Of a DNA stretch of 64,000 bases, positions 54,765 to 63,618 are shown piece by piece; the stretch's first letter is position 1; each line of letters begins with the position of its first letter. The notes under the pieces are model-generated. The model saw nothing but the letters and a program-made list of their open reading frames with translations. It made no database searches and was not told where the DNA came from. Position numbers and translations under genes: made by a program. The stretch spans positions 205,001-269,000 of the forward strand of contig JAWKQM010000003.1 of the NCBI GenBank assembly GCA_041390145.1, written 5' to 3'. This DNA is from Gemmatimonadales bacterium. GTDB taxonomy: Bacteria; Gemmatimonadota; Gemmatimonadetes; Gemmatimonadales; GWC2-71-9.

Positions 54765-55480
54765 AGCTTGCCCACCAGGGACCGCAGCCGCAGCCACCAG
54801 ACCATCCAGATGGCCTCCCGGACGATCTTCTTGTTCATCTTGCTCTGCCCTTCGACCCGGTCCACGAAGACGATCGGGATCTCCTTGAGACGGAATCCCT
54901 GTTTCCAGGCCCGGAAGCTCATCTCGATCTGGAAGGAATACCCGTTGGAGCGCACCCGGCCCAGCTCAAGTGTCGCGAGAACCGACCTGCGAAAGCACTT
55001 GAACCCGCCAGTGGAGTCGGTCAGCGGGAGCCCGGTGATCCACCGGGCGTAGATATTTGCCCCGTAGGAGAGCAGGAGCCGGCTCATCGGCCAGTTGATG
55101 ACGTTGACGCCGGTCTTGTAGCGGGACCCGATGACCAGGTCGGCGTCCTCGATGGCGGCGAGGAACTTCGTCAGGTACTTCGGGTCGTGCGAGAAATCGG
55201 CGTCCATCTCGAAGATGAAGTCGTATTCCCGCTCCAGTGCCCAGCGGAAACCGGCCAGGTACGCCTTGCCCAGGCCCTCCTTCACGGTCCGATGGAGGCA
55301 GTAGATCCGGGGGTCCTCCTCCCCCATCCGATCGGCCAGCTCGCCGGTCCCGTCCGGCGACCCGTCGTCCACCACGAGTACCTCGATGCGTGGATCCTGC
55401 CGCAGGATCTCCGGGACGATCTGGGGGAGGTTCTTGATCTCGTTGTAGGTCGGAACGACCACGAGGACGCGTTCAGCCAC
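54761..55480 (-). CDS. Family 2 glycosyltransferase, polyprenol-phosphate mannosyltransferase (DPM1) type
   Basis: The 239-residue protein has the GT2 marks VVVPTYNEIKNLPQIV, VLVVDDGSPDGTGELA, and FIFEMDADFSHDP (DxD-like metal site), and the DPM1-like VIGSRYKTG. It has no membrane anchor domain. The likely product is a polyprenyl-phosphate sugar used by a membrane glycosyltransferase. The next gene upstream encodes a large YfhO-like membrane protein, and the genes overlap. Confidence 0.88.
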   Translation of the reverse strand: MAERVLVVVPTYNEIKNLPQIVPEILRQDPRIEVLVVDDGSPDGTGELADRMGEEDPRIYCLHRTVKEGLGKAYLAGFRWALEREYDFIFEMDADFSHDPKYLTKFLAAIEDADLVIGSRYKTGVNVINWPMSRLLLSYGANIYARWITGLPLTDSTGGFKCFRRSVLATLELGRVRSNGYSFQIEMSFRAWKQGFRLKEIPIVFVDRVEGQSKMNKKIVREAIWMVWWLRLRSLVGKL

Positions 55481-57755
55481 GCGGCCTCCGCAGCCGGGCC
55501 ACCCCGTCGGCCAGGAGCAGCAGCAGCACGAGGGCCACGACGCTGAAGGTGACGGTCTTCCCGCGCTGGTAGGCGGCCGAGCTGAAGGTGAGCTCCACCT
55601 CCCTGGCCCCGGCGGGTACCGGCACCGCCATGAGCGAGAACTGGGCGCGGACCACCTCGGCCGGCTTCCCGTCGACGGTGGCGTGCCAGTCGGGGTACCA
55701 GTTCTCCGACACGGAGAGGAAGGCGTCCTGCGGCGCCGGGGCCGAAAGGGTGAACTTGTACTGCCCCTCCCTCGGCATGGTCGAGTGCACCGAGTCGTCG
55801 ATCAGCGCCACCGCGCCAAGGGGTGCCGACACGCCGACCGGCGCGTCCTCCGGCACCAGGACGAAGCGGCGCGCGTCGAAGCGCGGGTCCACCAGGGTCG
55901 GGATCATCTGATCGTCCGGCACCTTGATGGCCATCGGGACGAGCGACGCGAACGGCTGTGCGTCCGTGAAGCGATAGACGTACACCTGCTGGCCGTCGTG
56001 GGCAGGGACCGGTCCCGCGATCGGCTGGAGCATCTCGCTCTCGACCGGCTGCGGCACGACGAGGTACTTCACGGCGAGCAGGCGCCACATTCCCGGATTG
56101 TTGAGATTCTGCCAGATGTTCTTGCCGCCCAGCAGTTCGTCGTACCGGTGCAGTTCCTGCCCATTGTATCCGATGACCGACCGGAGCCGGTGGGTCATCA
56201 GGTAGTTCTTGTTCTCGCCGTACACGTCAAAGGGGAAGATGCGGAAGATCGTGGAGTCTCCCTGCACCGCCCGAACCACGCCGTCCGCCGCATAGGTTTC
56301 CGCCGCCGGCGGCGACCACTGGATGAACTGCCGCTCCACCGACCAGAGATCGAGCAGGACGACCGCGCCGAGCGCGAGTCCCCAGGCCGCCTGCGGGAAG
56401 CGGCGCCAGAGGAGGCCGATGGTGACGAGGCCGAAGAAGAGGACCCGGACCGCGTCGAGCCGGAAGTTCGGGTAATTGGCGATGACGCCACCGAATCGCT
56501 GCGGGTCGGCCACGAGATCCATGAAAGGCCGAATGGCTCCCGCCACGGCGAGGAGGGTCAGGATGCCGAGCGCGCCTGCCAGCCAGGCAAGCCGCCTGCG
56601 GCGAACGGCGTCGTCGAGCTGCAGCAAGGCCTGCACCCCCATGGCCGCGAGCGCCGCCGCGCTGAACGACACCAGGAAGAAGATCATCGACGGCACGCGC
56701 GTCTTGCTGATGCCGGGGAGGATGGCGTACGGAATGTGATAGAACGGCGTGTACCCGCCGAAGGCGAAGAGGAGGCCGTACACCGTCAGGAAGACGAAGA
56801 ACCAGGCGAGCCGCTTCCGGCCTTCGAGCGTGAAACCGAAGCTCGCCAGGATGAGCGCGGCCACGCCGATGTAATCGCTGTGGAGCTTGAAGGGGTTGCG
56901 CCCCCAGTAGTCGCGGAGGTTGCCCATGAAGGCCGGCCAGAGGGTGCCGATCACCTCTTCGGGCGGCATCGACCAGCCGGTGCCATAGGCATAGCCGGTG
57001 CTGCTGCTGCCTTCCGCCCCTCGGGGGGAGTACTGGATATACTCGAAGAATGGCATCAACTGGATGGCCGCCAGCGCGAAGCCGAGGCCGATCGCCCCCG
57101 CGAAGAGCACGGCCATCATCGGCCAGGAGGTGGTGGCCGCCCGCTCCCCGCTCAGGAAGGTGAGGTAGAGCCACCAGAAGCCCGCGGCCATCAGCATGTA
57201 ATAGGTGAGCTGGACGTGGGGTGTCAGGAGTGCGAGCCCGACCGTCACGCCGAAGCCGACGTAGCTCTGCCACGACGGGCCGGTGACGCCCTTGTACAGG
57301 AAGTAGAGCGCGAGCGGGAGGAGGGCGCTCACAAAGAGCTTGCCGTCGTGACCGGGGCTGACGAGGGAGACGATCTGCCCGCTCATCAGGTAGGCCGCGC
57401 CCCCGGTAAACGCCGCGCTCCAGTCCAGCTTGAGGGCCCGGAGGAAGAGGAACATGAAGACGCCGGCCAGCACCAAGTGGATCATGAACCCGAGCGAGAA
57501 CCCGAGGTCGGCCGGCAGGAGCACCCGAAGGAGGAAGGTCGGGTAGACGGTATCACCGTTGCCGGTGTTGGCGAGGAACGGCATGCCGCCGAAGGTGTAC
57601 GGCATCCACTGGAGGATGCTGCCCGTGGCGTGGAAGAAGCTCGCGGCCACCTCGCGCCCGGGAAACCCGGTGTTGGCGTCGCTCATCGCATTGACCAGGA
57701 ACTGCCCGCGGAAGAACGGGAGGAACGCCAGCGCCACCGTCACCGTGTAGAGCAC
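55473..57755 (-). CDS. YfhO-like multi-pass membrane protein, probable glycosyltransferase
   Basis: The 760-residue protein has about 12-14 hydrophobic helices, a large extracytoplasmic part after residue 440 and a final helix (VVALVLLLLLADGVARL). The PFFRGQFLVNAMSDANTG and LANTGNGDTVYP segments and overall plan fit the YfhO family (GT-C-like, implicated in lipoteichoic acid or lipid glycosylation in Bacillus). The frame is open further upstream without a canonical start, so the N-terminus may be slightly longer. It is paired with a DPM1-type gene. Confidence 0.78.
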   Translation of the reverse strand: MLYTVTVALAFLPFFRGQFLVNAMSDANTGFPGREVAASFFHATGSILQWMPYTFGGMPFLANTGNGDTVYPTFLLRVLLPADLGFSLGFMIHLVLAGVFMFLFLRALKLDWSAAFTGGAAYLMSGQIVSLVSPGHDGKLFVSALLPLALYFLYKGVTGPSWQSYVGFGVTVGLALLTPHVQLTYYMLMAAGFWWLYLTFLSGERAATTSWPMMAVLFAGAIGLGFALAAIQLMPFFEYIQYSPRGAEGSSSTGYAYGTGWSMPPEEVIGTLWPAFMGNLRDYWGRNPFKLHSDYIGVAALILASFGFTLEGRKRLAWFFVFLTVYGLLFAFGGYTPFYHIPYAILPGISKTRVPSMIFFLVSFSAAALAAMGVQALLQLDDAVRRRRLAWLAGALGILTLLAVAGAIRPFMDLVADPQRFGGVIANYPNFRLDAVRVLFFGLVTIGLLWRRFPQAAWGLALGAVVLLDLWSVERQFIQWSPPAAETYAADGVVRAVQGDSTIFRIFPFDVYGENKNYLMTHRLRSVIGYNGQELHRYDELLGGKNIWQNLNNPGMWRLLAVKYLVVPQPVESEMLQPIAGPVPAHDGQQVYVYRFTDAQPFASLVPMAIKVPDDQMIPTLVDPRFDARRFVLVPEDAPVGVSAPLGAVALIDDSVHSTMPREGQYKFTLSAPAPQDAFLSVSENWYPDWHATVDGKPAEVVRAQFSLMAVPVPAGAREVELTFSSAAYQRGKTVTFSVVALVLLLLLADGVARLRRPRG

Positions 57756-57809
57756 GGTGGCGGTCAGGACCGGGAATCGTTGGGTCAGTCGCGAAAGCAG
57801 AGGCTCAGG

Positions 57810-58751
57810 TCACTCCGAGGAGGAGACGCCGCGGGGGTGCCACGCGAGCACGCCGAGGGCGGTGAGGATTTCGAGCGCTACGAGCCAGAGCCGGGACGCA
57901 ATGGCCAGCAGGAGCGCCGGGGCCGGGCCCGCAATCGGCGACAGGAGGATGACCATCGCCGCTTCCCGGACTCCCAGGCCTCCAGGGGCAAAGACGGCGA
58001 TGATCCCCGCCACGTAGCTGCCGATGAACACAGCGGCTGCGGGCAGGAGGCCAGGCGCCGCGTCTCCCATGAGCGCCTGCCCGAACAGCCAGAAGGCGAC
58101 GCCGTATGCGATCCAGGGGAGCACGAGCGTGCCGACGTAGGCCGTCATCTCCCGCCGCGTGGGCGCAGGCCACCTGATTTCCCGCTTGAGGAGCCGGGTG
58201 CTCCAGCGCTCCAGGGTCGGGGCGGCGACCGGGAGCAAAATAATGGCGGCGACCACGCCGAGCGAGGTCAGGCCGAGGGAAAGTACCGGATTGGTGGTTC
58301 CGGTCACGGAGGTCGGCAGAACGGGGGCGAGGGAGACGGTGAGGGCCACGCCGGTGCCCAGGAGGACCAGCTGCTGGAAGAGAATGGCGCCGGTGGCGGC
58401 CACTGGGCTGATCCGCGCGGTCAGGGCCTCCGCGGACACGTGCGCGAACTGCCAGATGGCGCCTGGGACGAAGCGGCTCAGGTTGGTGATGAACCAGATG
58501 CGGATGGCGGGCCCGAAGGGAAGCGAGTCTCCCCACCACCGGAGGCTCCGCGACCAGGTGCGCACCAGCAGGAACCAGGTCAGCACCGTGAGGGTCGAGG
58601 CCGCCACCAGCGGCAGTACCCGAACCTGGATGGGGACGGCGGCGAGGTCGGCCCGGTGGGCGAGCGCGGTATCGACCAGGTACCAGGCCGCGGCGGTCAG
58701 TCCGGCCACCTGCAGGAGGCGACGGAACCACCGATGGGCGCCCGGGCTCAC
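57810..58751 (-). CDS. UPF0104 / lysylphosphatidylglycerol synthase TM-region family protein
   Basis: The 313-residue protein has about eight helices and the family motifs WFITNLSRFVPGAIWQ, ATGAILFQQLVLLG and FAPGGLGVREAAMVILL. These domains occur as the flippase part of MprF or as free-standing proteins in glycolipid and polysaccharide clusters. No aminoacyl-transferase domain is present, so lipid lysinylation is not implied. The GTG at 58751 overlaps the upstream gene by 4 bases. Confidence 0.85.
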   Translation of the reverse strand: MSPGAHRWFRRLLQVAGLTAAAWYLVDTALAHRADLAAVPIQVRVLPLVAASTLTVLTWFLLVRTWSRSLRWWGDSLPFGPAIRIWFITNLSRFVPGAIWQFAHVSAEALTARISPVAATGAILFQQLVLLGTGVALTVSLAPVLPTSVTGTTNPVLSLGLTSLGVVAAIILLPVAAPTLERWSTRLLKREIRWPAPTRREMTAYVGTLVLPWIAYGVAFWLFGQALMGDAAPGLLPAAAVFIGSYVAGIIAVFAPGGLGVREAAMVILLSPIAGPAPALLLAIASRLWLVALEILTALGVLAWHPRGVSSSE

Positions 58752-59998
58752 CTGGTCCCCGCGGCGCGACGGTAGACGGCGTCGAATCCGGCTGCGAGGC
58801 CGGCCGGCGAGAACCGTCGGTCGAGGGTGGCGCGCGCTGCCGCGGCCAGGCGAGTGCCCAATGCCGGGTCCTCGAGCAACCGTGCGGCCGCGTCGGCGAG
58901 CGCGGCCGGGTCTCGTTCGGGCACCAGGAGCCCGGTCTCTCCGTCCGTCACGACATCGGGGATCCCGCCGCAGCGCGTGGCCACGATCGGCAGGTCGCTG
59001 GCCATCGCCTCCACCAGGACCATCCCAAAGCCCTCCTGCTCTCCCTTCCAGTCCGTCACGGCTGGCATGAGCAGGAAAGTGGCCGTGCGGTAGTGACCGG
59101 CGACGGCGTCGTGCGGGAGCGCGCCGGCCAGGTCGACCACGTCCTCAAGGTCGAGCTCGTTGATCAGGGCAATCAGCTTGGTGCGCTCGGGGCCATCGCC
59201 GATGATGGTGAGACGAACCGCCCTGCCCCGCTGCCGAAGCTGGGCGACGGCACGGACGGCGTACTCGGCGCCCTTTCGTTCGATCAGCCTGCCGACGAAC
59301 AGCAGGCGAGCGGTGTCCCGTACTTCGTGGATGGGTGGGGCGAAGCGTTCCGCACTCACCGGCATCGGCAGGACGGTGATGCGGTCGGCGGGCACGCCAA
59401 GGCGTTCGACCCGGGGCACCAACGGTGTGGAGATGACCGTCACCTGGGCGGCGGACCGGAAGATCGGACCGGCGACGCTCCGTGCGACCGGAAAGCGGTC
59501 GAGGAGAAAGAGGTCGGTGCCGTGGGAGGTGAGCACCACGGGCACGCCGGCACTGTTGCCGGGCCAGACGGCGAAGCCACCCGGCACCCACCAGTGGACA
59601 TGAAGCACGTCCGGGTGGAAGGCGGCGCACTCGCGCCGCAGCGCGCGGCGGCTCGCGCGGAGGAACTGGACCAGCCGCCACCGTGCCGCCCAGGAGCCGA
59701 GCGCCTGTTCGTGCATGGTGCCGACGTAGGCCAGCGTTTCCTGCGCATCAGTGCCGTAGCGATACCGCGCCACCTCGACGCCGCCCACCACCTCGCGCTG
59801 GTCGAGGCCGGGGCCGTGCGGCGCCAGGACGCGCACCTCGTGGCCAAGGGCCTGCTGGCCGCGTGCCAGCGCGAGCAAGAACGCCCCGGCCATGTCATCG
59901 ACATGCCGGGGGAAGTTGTGGGTGACGAGGAGGATCTTCAGGATGGGACTCCGCCGGCCAAGGCGTGGTGGATCATCCTCCGTCCTGCTTCCGCGCAA
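58748..59998 (-). CDS. Family 4 glycosyltransferase (GT-B fold)
   Basis: The protein, 416 residues from ATG 59998, has the GT4 plan: ILLVTHNFPRHVDDMAG with the N-terminal fold, LLFVGRLIERKGAEYAVRAV, and the nucleotide-sugar site EGFGMVLVEAMASDLPIVAT. Residues 1-20 (RGSRTEDDPPRLGRRSP) look like read-through of the preceding gene. A CTG at 59941 with ggcggag 8 bases upstream would give MKILLVTHNFP and may be the true start. The sugar and acceptor are unknown. Confidence 0.88.
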   Translation of the reverse strand: MRGSRTEDDPPRLGRRSPILKILLVTHNFPRHVDDMAGAFLLALARGQQALGHEVRVLAPHGPGLDQREVVGGVEVARYRYGTDAQETLAYVGTMHEQALGSWAARWRLVQFLRASRRALRRECAAFHPDVLHVHWWVPGGFAVWPGNSAGVPVVLTSHGTDLFLLDRFPVARSVAGPIFRSAAQVTVISTPLVPRVERLGVPADRITVLPMPVSAERFAPPIHEVRDTARLLFVGRLIERKGAEYAVRAVAQLRQRGRAVRLTIIGDGPERTKLIALINELDLEDVVDLAGALPHDAVAGHYRTATFLLMPAVTDWKGEQEGFGMVLVEAMASDLPIVATRCGGIPDVVTDGETGLLVPERDPAALADAAARLLEDPALGTRLAAAARATLDRRFSPAGLAAGFDAVYRRAAGTR

Positions 59999-60941
59999 GT
60001 TCGGTCAGACGGCCAACGTCCCGCCGCATCCCCTGCACATCCTCCCGGAACCCCGCGATCATCTCCCCCACGAATCCGAACCCGAAGAGCACGATGCCGC
60101 TGATGATCATCGTCTCGACGAGGTTGAGCAGCGGCCGGAAGCCGAGATCGAACCCGAACCGCAGCACGAGGGCCACGATACCGGCCAGGAAGCCGACCAG
60201 GAAGAGCACCGCGCCGAGGCCGCCGAAGAAGAGGAGCGGCTTGCGGCCAAACCGGAGCTGGAACCAGACCGAGAGCAGATCGAGCACGCCTACCGGAATC
60301 CGTTTCCAGTTGAACTTCGACTCCCCCGCCCGCCGCGGATAGAGCGGCACCGGCAGGGAGGTCAGCCGCGCCCCCTCGGCGGCAGCCACCACGACCATGT
60401 AGCGATGCCAGTCCGGCCGCATCGGGATGTTGGCCATCACCTCGCGACGATAGGCCTTCACCGAGTTGAGGTCGGTCACGCGGACGCCGAACAGCCAGCG
60501 GCACAGTGCGTTGTATACGCCGGAGACGAACGCCTTCTCATACTTGCCCTGTTTGGTGCCGGTGACGATATCGGCTCGCCCCGCCAGGATCGGCGCCACG
60601 AGCGCCGGGATGTCCTCGGGGAGGTACTGCAGGTCGGCCGGATAAAACACGAAGACATCCCCGCGCGCGGCGTCGCCTGCCGAGCGAAGCGCATCGGCAA
60701 TCCCCCGCTGGCGGGTGTGGGTCACGACCGTGAGGAAGGCATTTCGTACCCGCTCGGCCTCGAGCACCAGCGCGGTCCGGTCGCGTGAGCCGTCGTCCAC
60801 CACGACGACCTCGAAGGTGAAGGGCGCCGGCCCCAGCGCTTCCGCGCAGAGACGGAGGAATTCAGGGAGATTCTCCGCCTCGTCCTTGGCCGGGACCAGG
60901 ACGCTGACGTCGACCGGCCCGGTGCGCTCGGGGAAACTCAT
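59973..60941 (-). CDS. Membrane-anchored family 2 glycosyltransferase (GtrB/ArnC-like)
   Basis: The 322-residue protein has a GT2 domain (VSVLVPAKDEAENLPEFL, VVVVDDGSRDRT, FVFYPADLQYLPED) and two C-terminal helices (about 233-258 and 268-290), as in enzymes that make undecaprenyl-phosphate sugars. It overlaps rpoN by 4 bases and the next glycosyltransferase at its 3' end. Confidence 0.9.
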   Translation of the reverse strand: MSFPERTGPVDVSVLVPAKDEAENLPEFLRLCAEALGPAPFTFEVVVVDDGSRDRTALVLEAERVRNAFLTVVTHTRQRGIADALRSAGDAARGDVFVFYPADLQYLPEDIPALVAPILAGRADIVTGTKQGKYEKAFVSGVYNALCRWLFGVRVTDLNSVKAYRREVMANIPMRPDWHRYMVVVAAAEGARLTSLPVPLYPRRAGESKFNWKRIPVGVLDLLSVWFQLRFGRKPLLFFGGLGAVLFLVGFLAGIVALVLRFGFDLGFRPLLNLVETMIISGIVLFGFGFVGEMIAGFREDVQGMRRDVGRLTELARKQDGG

Positions 60942-62455
60942 ACCCGCTTCCGCATCCGGGCGGGAAGAATCCCGAGCTGGTCGCGATACTTGGCCACCGT
61001 CCGCCGGGCGATCTTGATGCCCTGCTCCTGGAAGAGATGCACGATCTGCTGGTCGGTCAGCGGCTTCGCCGTGTTCTCGTCGGCCACCATTTTCTCGAGC
61101 TTGGCACGGATCGACCGGGCGCTCGCATCCTCGCCCGAGGAGGTGCTGAGCGCGCTGCTGAAGAAGAACTTGAGCGGCAGCACGCCGCGGGGGGTCTGCA
61201 CGAACTTCTCGTTCGTCACCCGGCTCACGGTGGACTCGTGCATGTTGATGACCTCGGCCACCTCGCGCAGGGTGAGCGGCTTGAGGTACTCGATGCCCTT
61301 CTCGAAGAACTCCCGCTGCCGGTCGACGATGAAGTTCATCACCTTGAGCATCGTCTGGCGCCGCTGCTCGATGGCCTGGATCATCCAGGTGGCGCTGTTC
61401 ATCTTCGACGCGATGAACTCGCGGTTCTCCTGGGTGAGCCGCTTGCGGTCGCGGGTCACCTCCTGGTACGCCCGCGAGAGCCGGAGCCGCGGCATCCCGG
61501 TGTCGTTGAGGAAGACCTTGTACTCGTTGTCGACCTTGTTGACGATCAGGTCGGGGGTGATGTAGCCGTCGTCCTTGCCGGAGTACTTGAGGCCCGGCTT
61601 CGGGTCGAGCGAGGCCAGCGAGTCGGCGGCGGACTGCACCGCCACCGCCGGCACGCTGAACCGCCGCGCGAGGTCGTTCCAGCGATGGGCGATGAGGTCG
61701 CTGAACGCCTCCGAGACCAGCCGATAGGTGAGCGTCTCCGTCTGCCCAAGCTCACGCAGCTGGATCAGCAGGCACTCCTGGATGTCGCGCGCGCCGATGC
61801 CCGGCGGGTCGAGCGCCTGAATGATGCGCAGCATCTCCTCCGCCTCGTCCATCCCGTACAGCGTCACCCCTTCCGGGAGCTCGCCGAGGGCGGGATCGGC
61901 GTCCAGGTCATCGAGATCGAGTTCCTCGTCGAGATCGGCGTTGTCGCGTGCATGGGAGGTGATCAGCTGGTTCACGGAACCGACGATCTCCTCCAGCGAT
62001 GCCGCCAGGAAGCCGTCATCCTTGATGTTGCCGATGAACTCCTCGCTCAGCAGCACCTGGCGCGGGGTGAGGTCGAGCATCTTGAGCTGCTCGCGCAGGT
62101 GATCGGTCAGGTCCCGGCTCTGGACCGTCACGGCCTCGGTGTACTCGAGCTGCTCGTGCTGCTCGCGCGTGCCGCCCACGTCGAAGCCGTTGAGGAGAAT
62201 CTCCTCCCAGTCCATTTCTTCTTCCTTGGCGGCCTGCTCCTTCTCCTGCTCCTTGTCCTTCTCGCGGTCCGCGCCGTCCTGCTCTTCCTCTTCGGGCTCG
62301 AGGAGCTCGAGGAAGGGGTTGACGAGCAGCTCCTGCTTCAGGTGCTGCTGCAGGTCCATCATCGGCATGTAGAGCATGTCCATCGCCTGGTAGAGGCGAG
62401 GGTTGATGCGCATTTCCTGCCGTTGGCCGAGGTGCTGCGAGAGTCCTGTCTTCAC
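60938..62455 (-). CDS. rpoN: RNA polymerase sigma-54 factor
   Basis: Sigma-54 recruits RNA polymerase to -24/-12 promoters and needs AAA+ activators. The 505-residue protein has the Gln/Leu-rich region I (KTGLSQHLGQRQEMRINPRL), an acidic region II (residues about 55-85, DREKDKEQEKEQ), the core-binding domain, and the RpoN box ARRTVAKYRDQLGI, which differs from the usual ARRTVAKYREQLxI by one residue. The GTG start overlaps the lptB-like gene by 4 bases. rpoN next to lptB is a conserved pair in Gram-negatives. Confidence 0.96.
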   Translation of the reverse strand: MKTGLSQHLGQRQEMRINPRLYQAMDMLYMPMMDLQQHLKQELLVNPFLELLEPEEEEQDGADREKDKEQEKEQAAKEEEMDWEEILLNGFDVGGTREQHEQLEYTEAVTVQSRDLTDHLREQLKMLDLTPRQVLLSEEFIGNIKDDGFLAASLEEIVGSVNQLITSHARDNADLDEELDLDDLDADPALGELPEGVTLYGMDEAEEMLRIIQALDPPGIGARDIQECLLIQLRELGQTETLTYRLVSEAFSDLIAHRWNDLARRFSVPAVAVQSAADSLASLDPKPGLKYSGKDDGYITPDLIVNKVDNEYKVFLNDTGMPRLRLSRAYQEVTRDRKRLTQENREFIASKMNSATWMIQAIEQRRQTMLKVMNFIVDRQREFFEKGIEYLKPLTLREVAEVINMHESTVSRVTNEKFVQTPRGVLPLKFFFSSALSTSSGEDASARSIRAKLEKMVADENTAKPLTDQQIVHLFQEQGIKIARRTVAKYRDQLGILPARMRKRV

Positions 62456-63618
62456 GAGACGTTCTCCAATCGGGCCCGGAGCCTGGCCGTCAGGGTGGGC
62501 CCCAGGTAAAGCTGGGCGACCCGCTCGTCGAAGACGAGTTCGGGTACGGTCCCGGCGGCCTGGACTTTTCCTTCGAAGAGGATATATGCCCGATCCACGA
62601 TGTCGAGGGTCTGCTCGACGTTGTGGTCGGTGATCAGCACGCCGAGTCCGCGGTGGCGGAGCCCGGCGACAATGCCCTGGATGTCGTTCACGGCGATCGG
62701 GTCGACGCCGGCGAACGGTTCGTCGAGCAGCATGAATTTCGGCTGCGTGACGAGCGCCCGGGTGATTTCGAGGCGCCGGCGCTCGCCGCCGCTGAGGGAG
62801 TACGCCATGCTCTTGCGCAGGTGCTTGATGGACAATTCATCGAGCATCTGCTCCAGGCGCTCGAGGCGCTCCGCCTTGGAGATCGGCTGCATCTCGAGGA
62901 TGGCCAGCACGTTTTCCTCGACCGTGAGCCGGCGGAAGACCGAGGGCTCCTGCGCCAGGTAGCCGAGGCCGCGCCGCGCCCGCTGGTACATCGCGGCGGA
63001 GGTCATGTCTTCCCCGTCCAGGATGACGCGCCCGGCGTCGGGCCGGATGATGCCGGTCAGGCAGTAGAAGGTGACAGTCTTGCCGGCGCCGTTCGGGCCG
63101 AGCAGCGCCACGATCTCCCCCTGTTCCACCCGGATCGAGACGTCGTCCACCACGCGCCGCTGCCGGAAGCTCTTGCAAAGGCCGATTCCCTCCAGGACGC
63201 TGCCCTGCCCTCGCGGAACGGCGCCGTCGGCCTCGAAGCGCGCGTGTCCCTCCTGGGCCGCCGACAGGAGCTGGCTCAGTGCCCCGGCACGGTCGGCCAC
63301 GGCGCTGGTCCACCAGCCGGGGGTGGCCCGCACCGTCGCCCAGTCCACGTCACCGGCGTCGGTGATCCATCCACCGTCGGCCAGCCGGGGCAGCACCGAG
63401 CGCGTGAGGCTCTCCCGGAGCTGGTCGCCGCTCAGTTCCGAGCGCGGGCGCCCCGGGATGGTCTCCACCGCGCTCAGAAAGGGGTTGCGGTACCCCAGGA
63501 CGAGTCGGTCGAGCGCGATGGAGCCGTCGGGCTCCGCCGCCGACACCAGCGCGGCGAGCGCCAGGGAAAGGGACGCATCGCGCTCCGGCAAGGCGCCGAT
63601 CCAGTCGGGGCGGCTCAC
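62452..63618 (-). CDS. lptB: LPS export ABC transporter ATPase LptB with a 140-residue N-terminal extension
   Basis: LptB powers LPS extraction by LptFG. Residues about 141-388 match LptB: LLGPNGAGKTVTFYCLTG (Walker A near 175), LAQEPSVFRRLTVEEN, LSGGERRRLEITRAL, MLLDEPFAGVDPIAV and DHNVEQTLDIVDRAYIL. Normal LptB has about 240 residues; here the frame extends 140 residues upstream with no internal canonical start at the usual position. The extension (DGSIALDRLVLGYRNPFLSA, RVSLTR-like helices) has no signature that I recognise. The GTG at 63618 overlaps the upstream gene stop. Confidence 0.88.
   Translation of the reverse strand: MSRPDWIGALPERDASLSLALAALVSAAEPDGSIALDRLVLGYRNPFLSAVETIPGRPRSELSGDQLRESLTRSVLPRLADGGWITDAGDVDWATVRATPGWWTSAVADRAGALSQLLSAAQEGHARFEADGAVPRGQGSVLEGIGLCKSFRQRRVVDDVSIRVEQGEIVALLGPNGAGKTVTFYCLTGIIRPDAGRVILDGEDMTSAAMYQRARRGLGYLAQEPSVFRRLTVEENVLAILEMQPISKAERLERLEQMLDELSIKHLRKSMAYSLSGGERRRLEITRALVTQPKFMLLDEPFAGVDPIAVNDIQGIVAGLRHRGLGVLITDHNVEQTLDIVDRAYILFEGKVQAAGTVPELVFDERVAQLYLGPTLTARLRARLENVS

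Noticed and set aside
55683..58775. A 1030-codon open frame on the plus strand opposite the YfhO-like and UPF0104 genes
   Set aside because: It is extremely rich in Arg, Glu, His and Gly, spans two real minus-strand genes and is a frame shadow.
60938..62455. Sigma-54 promoters near rpoN
   Set aside because: No intergenic TGGCAC-N5-TTGC match was noticed by eye in the window; sites seen inside genes are not credible.
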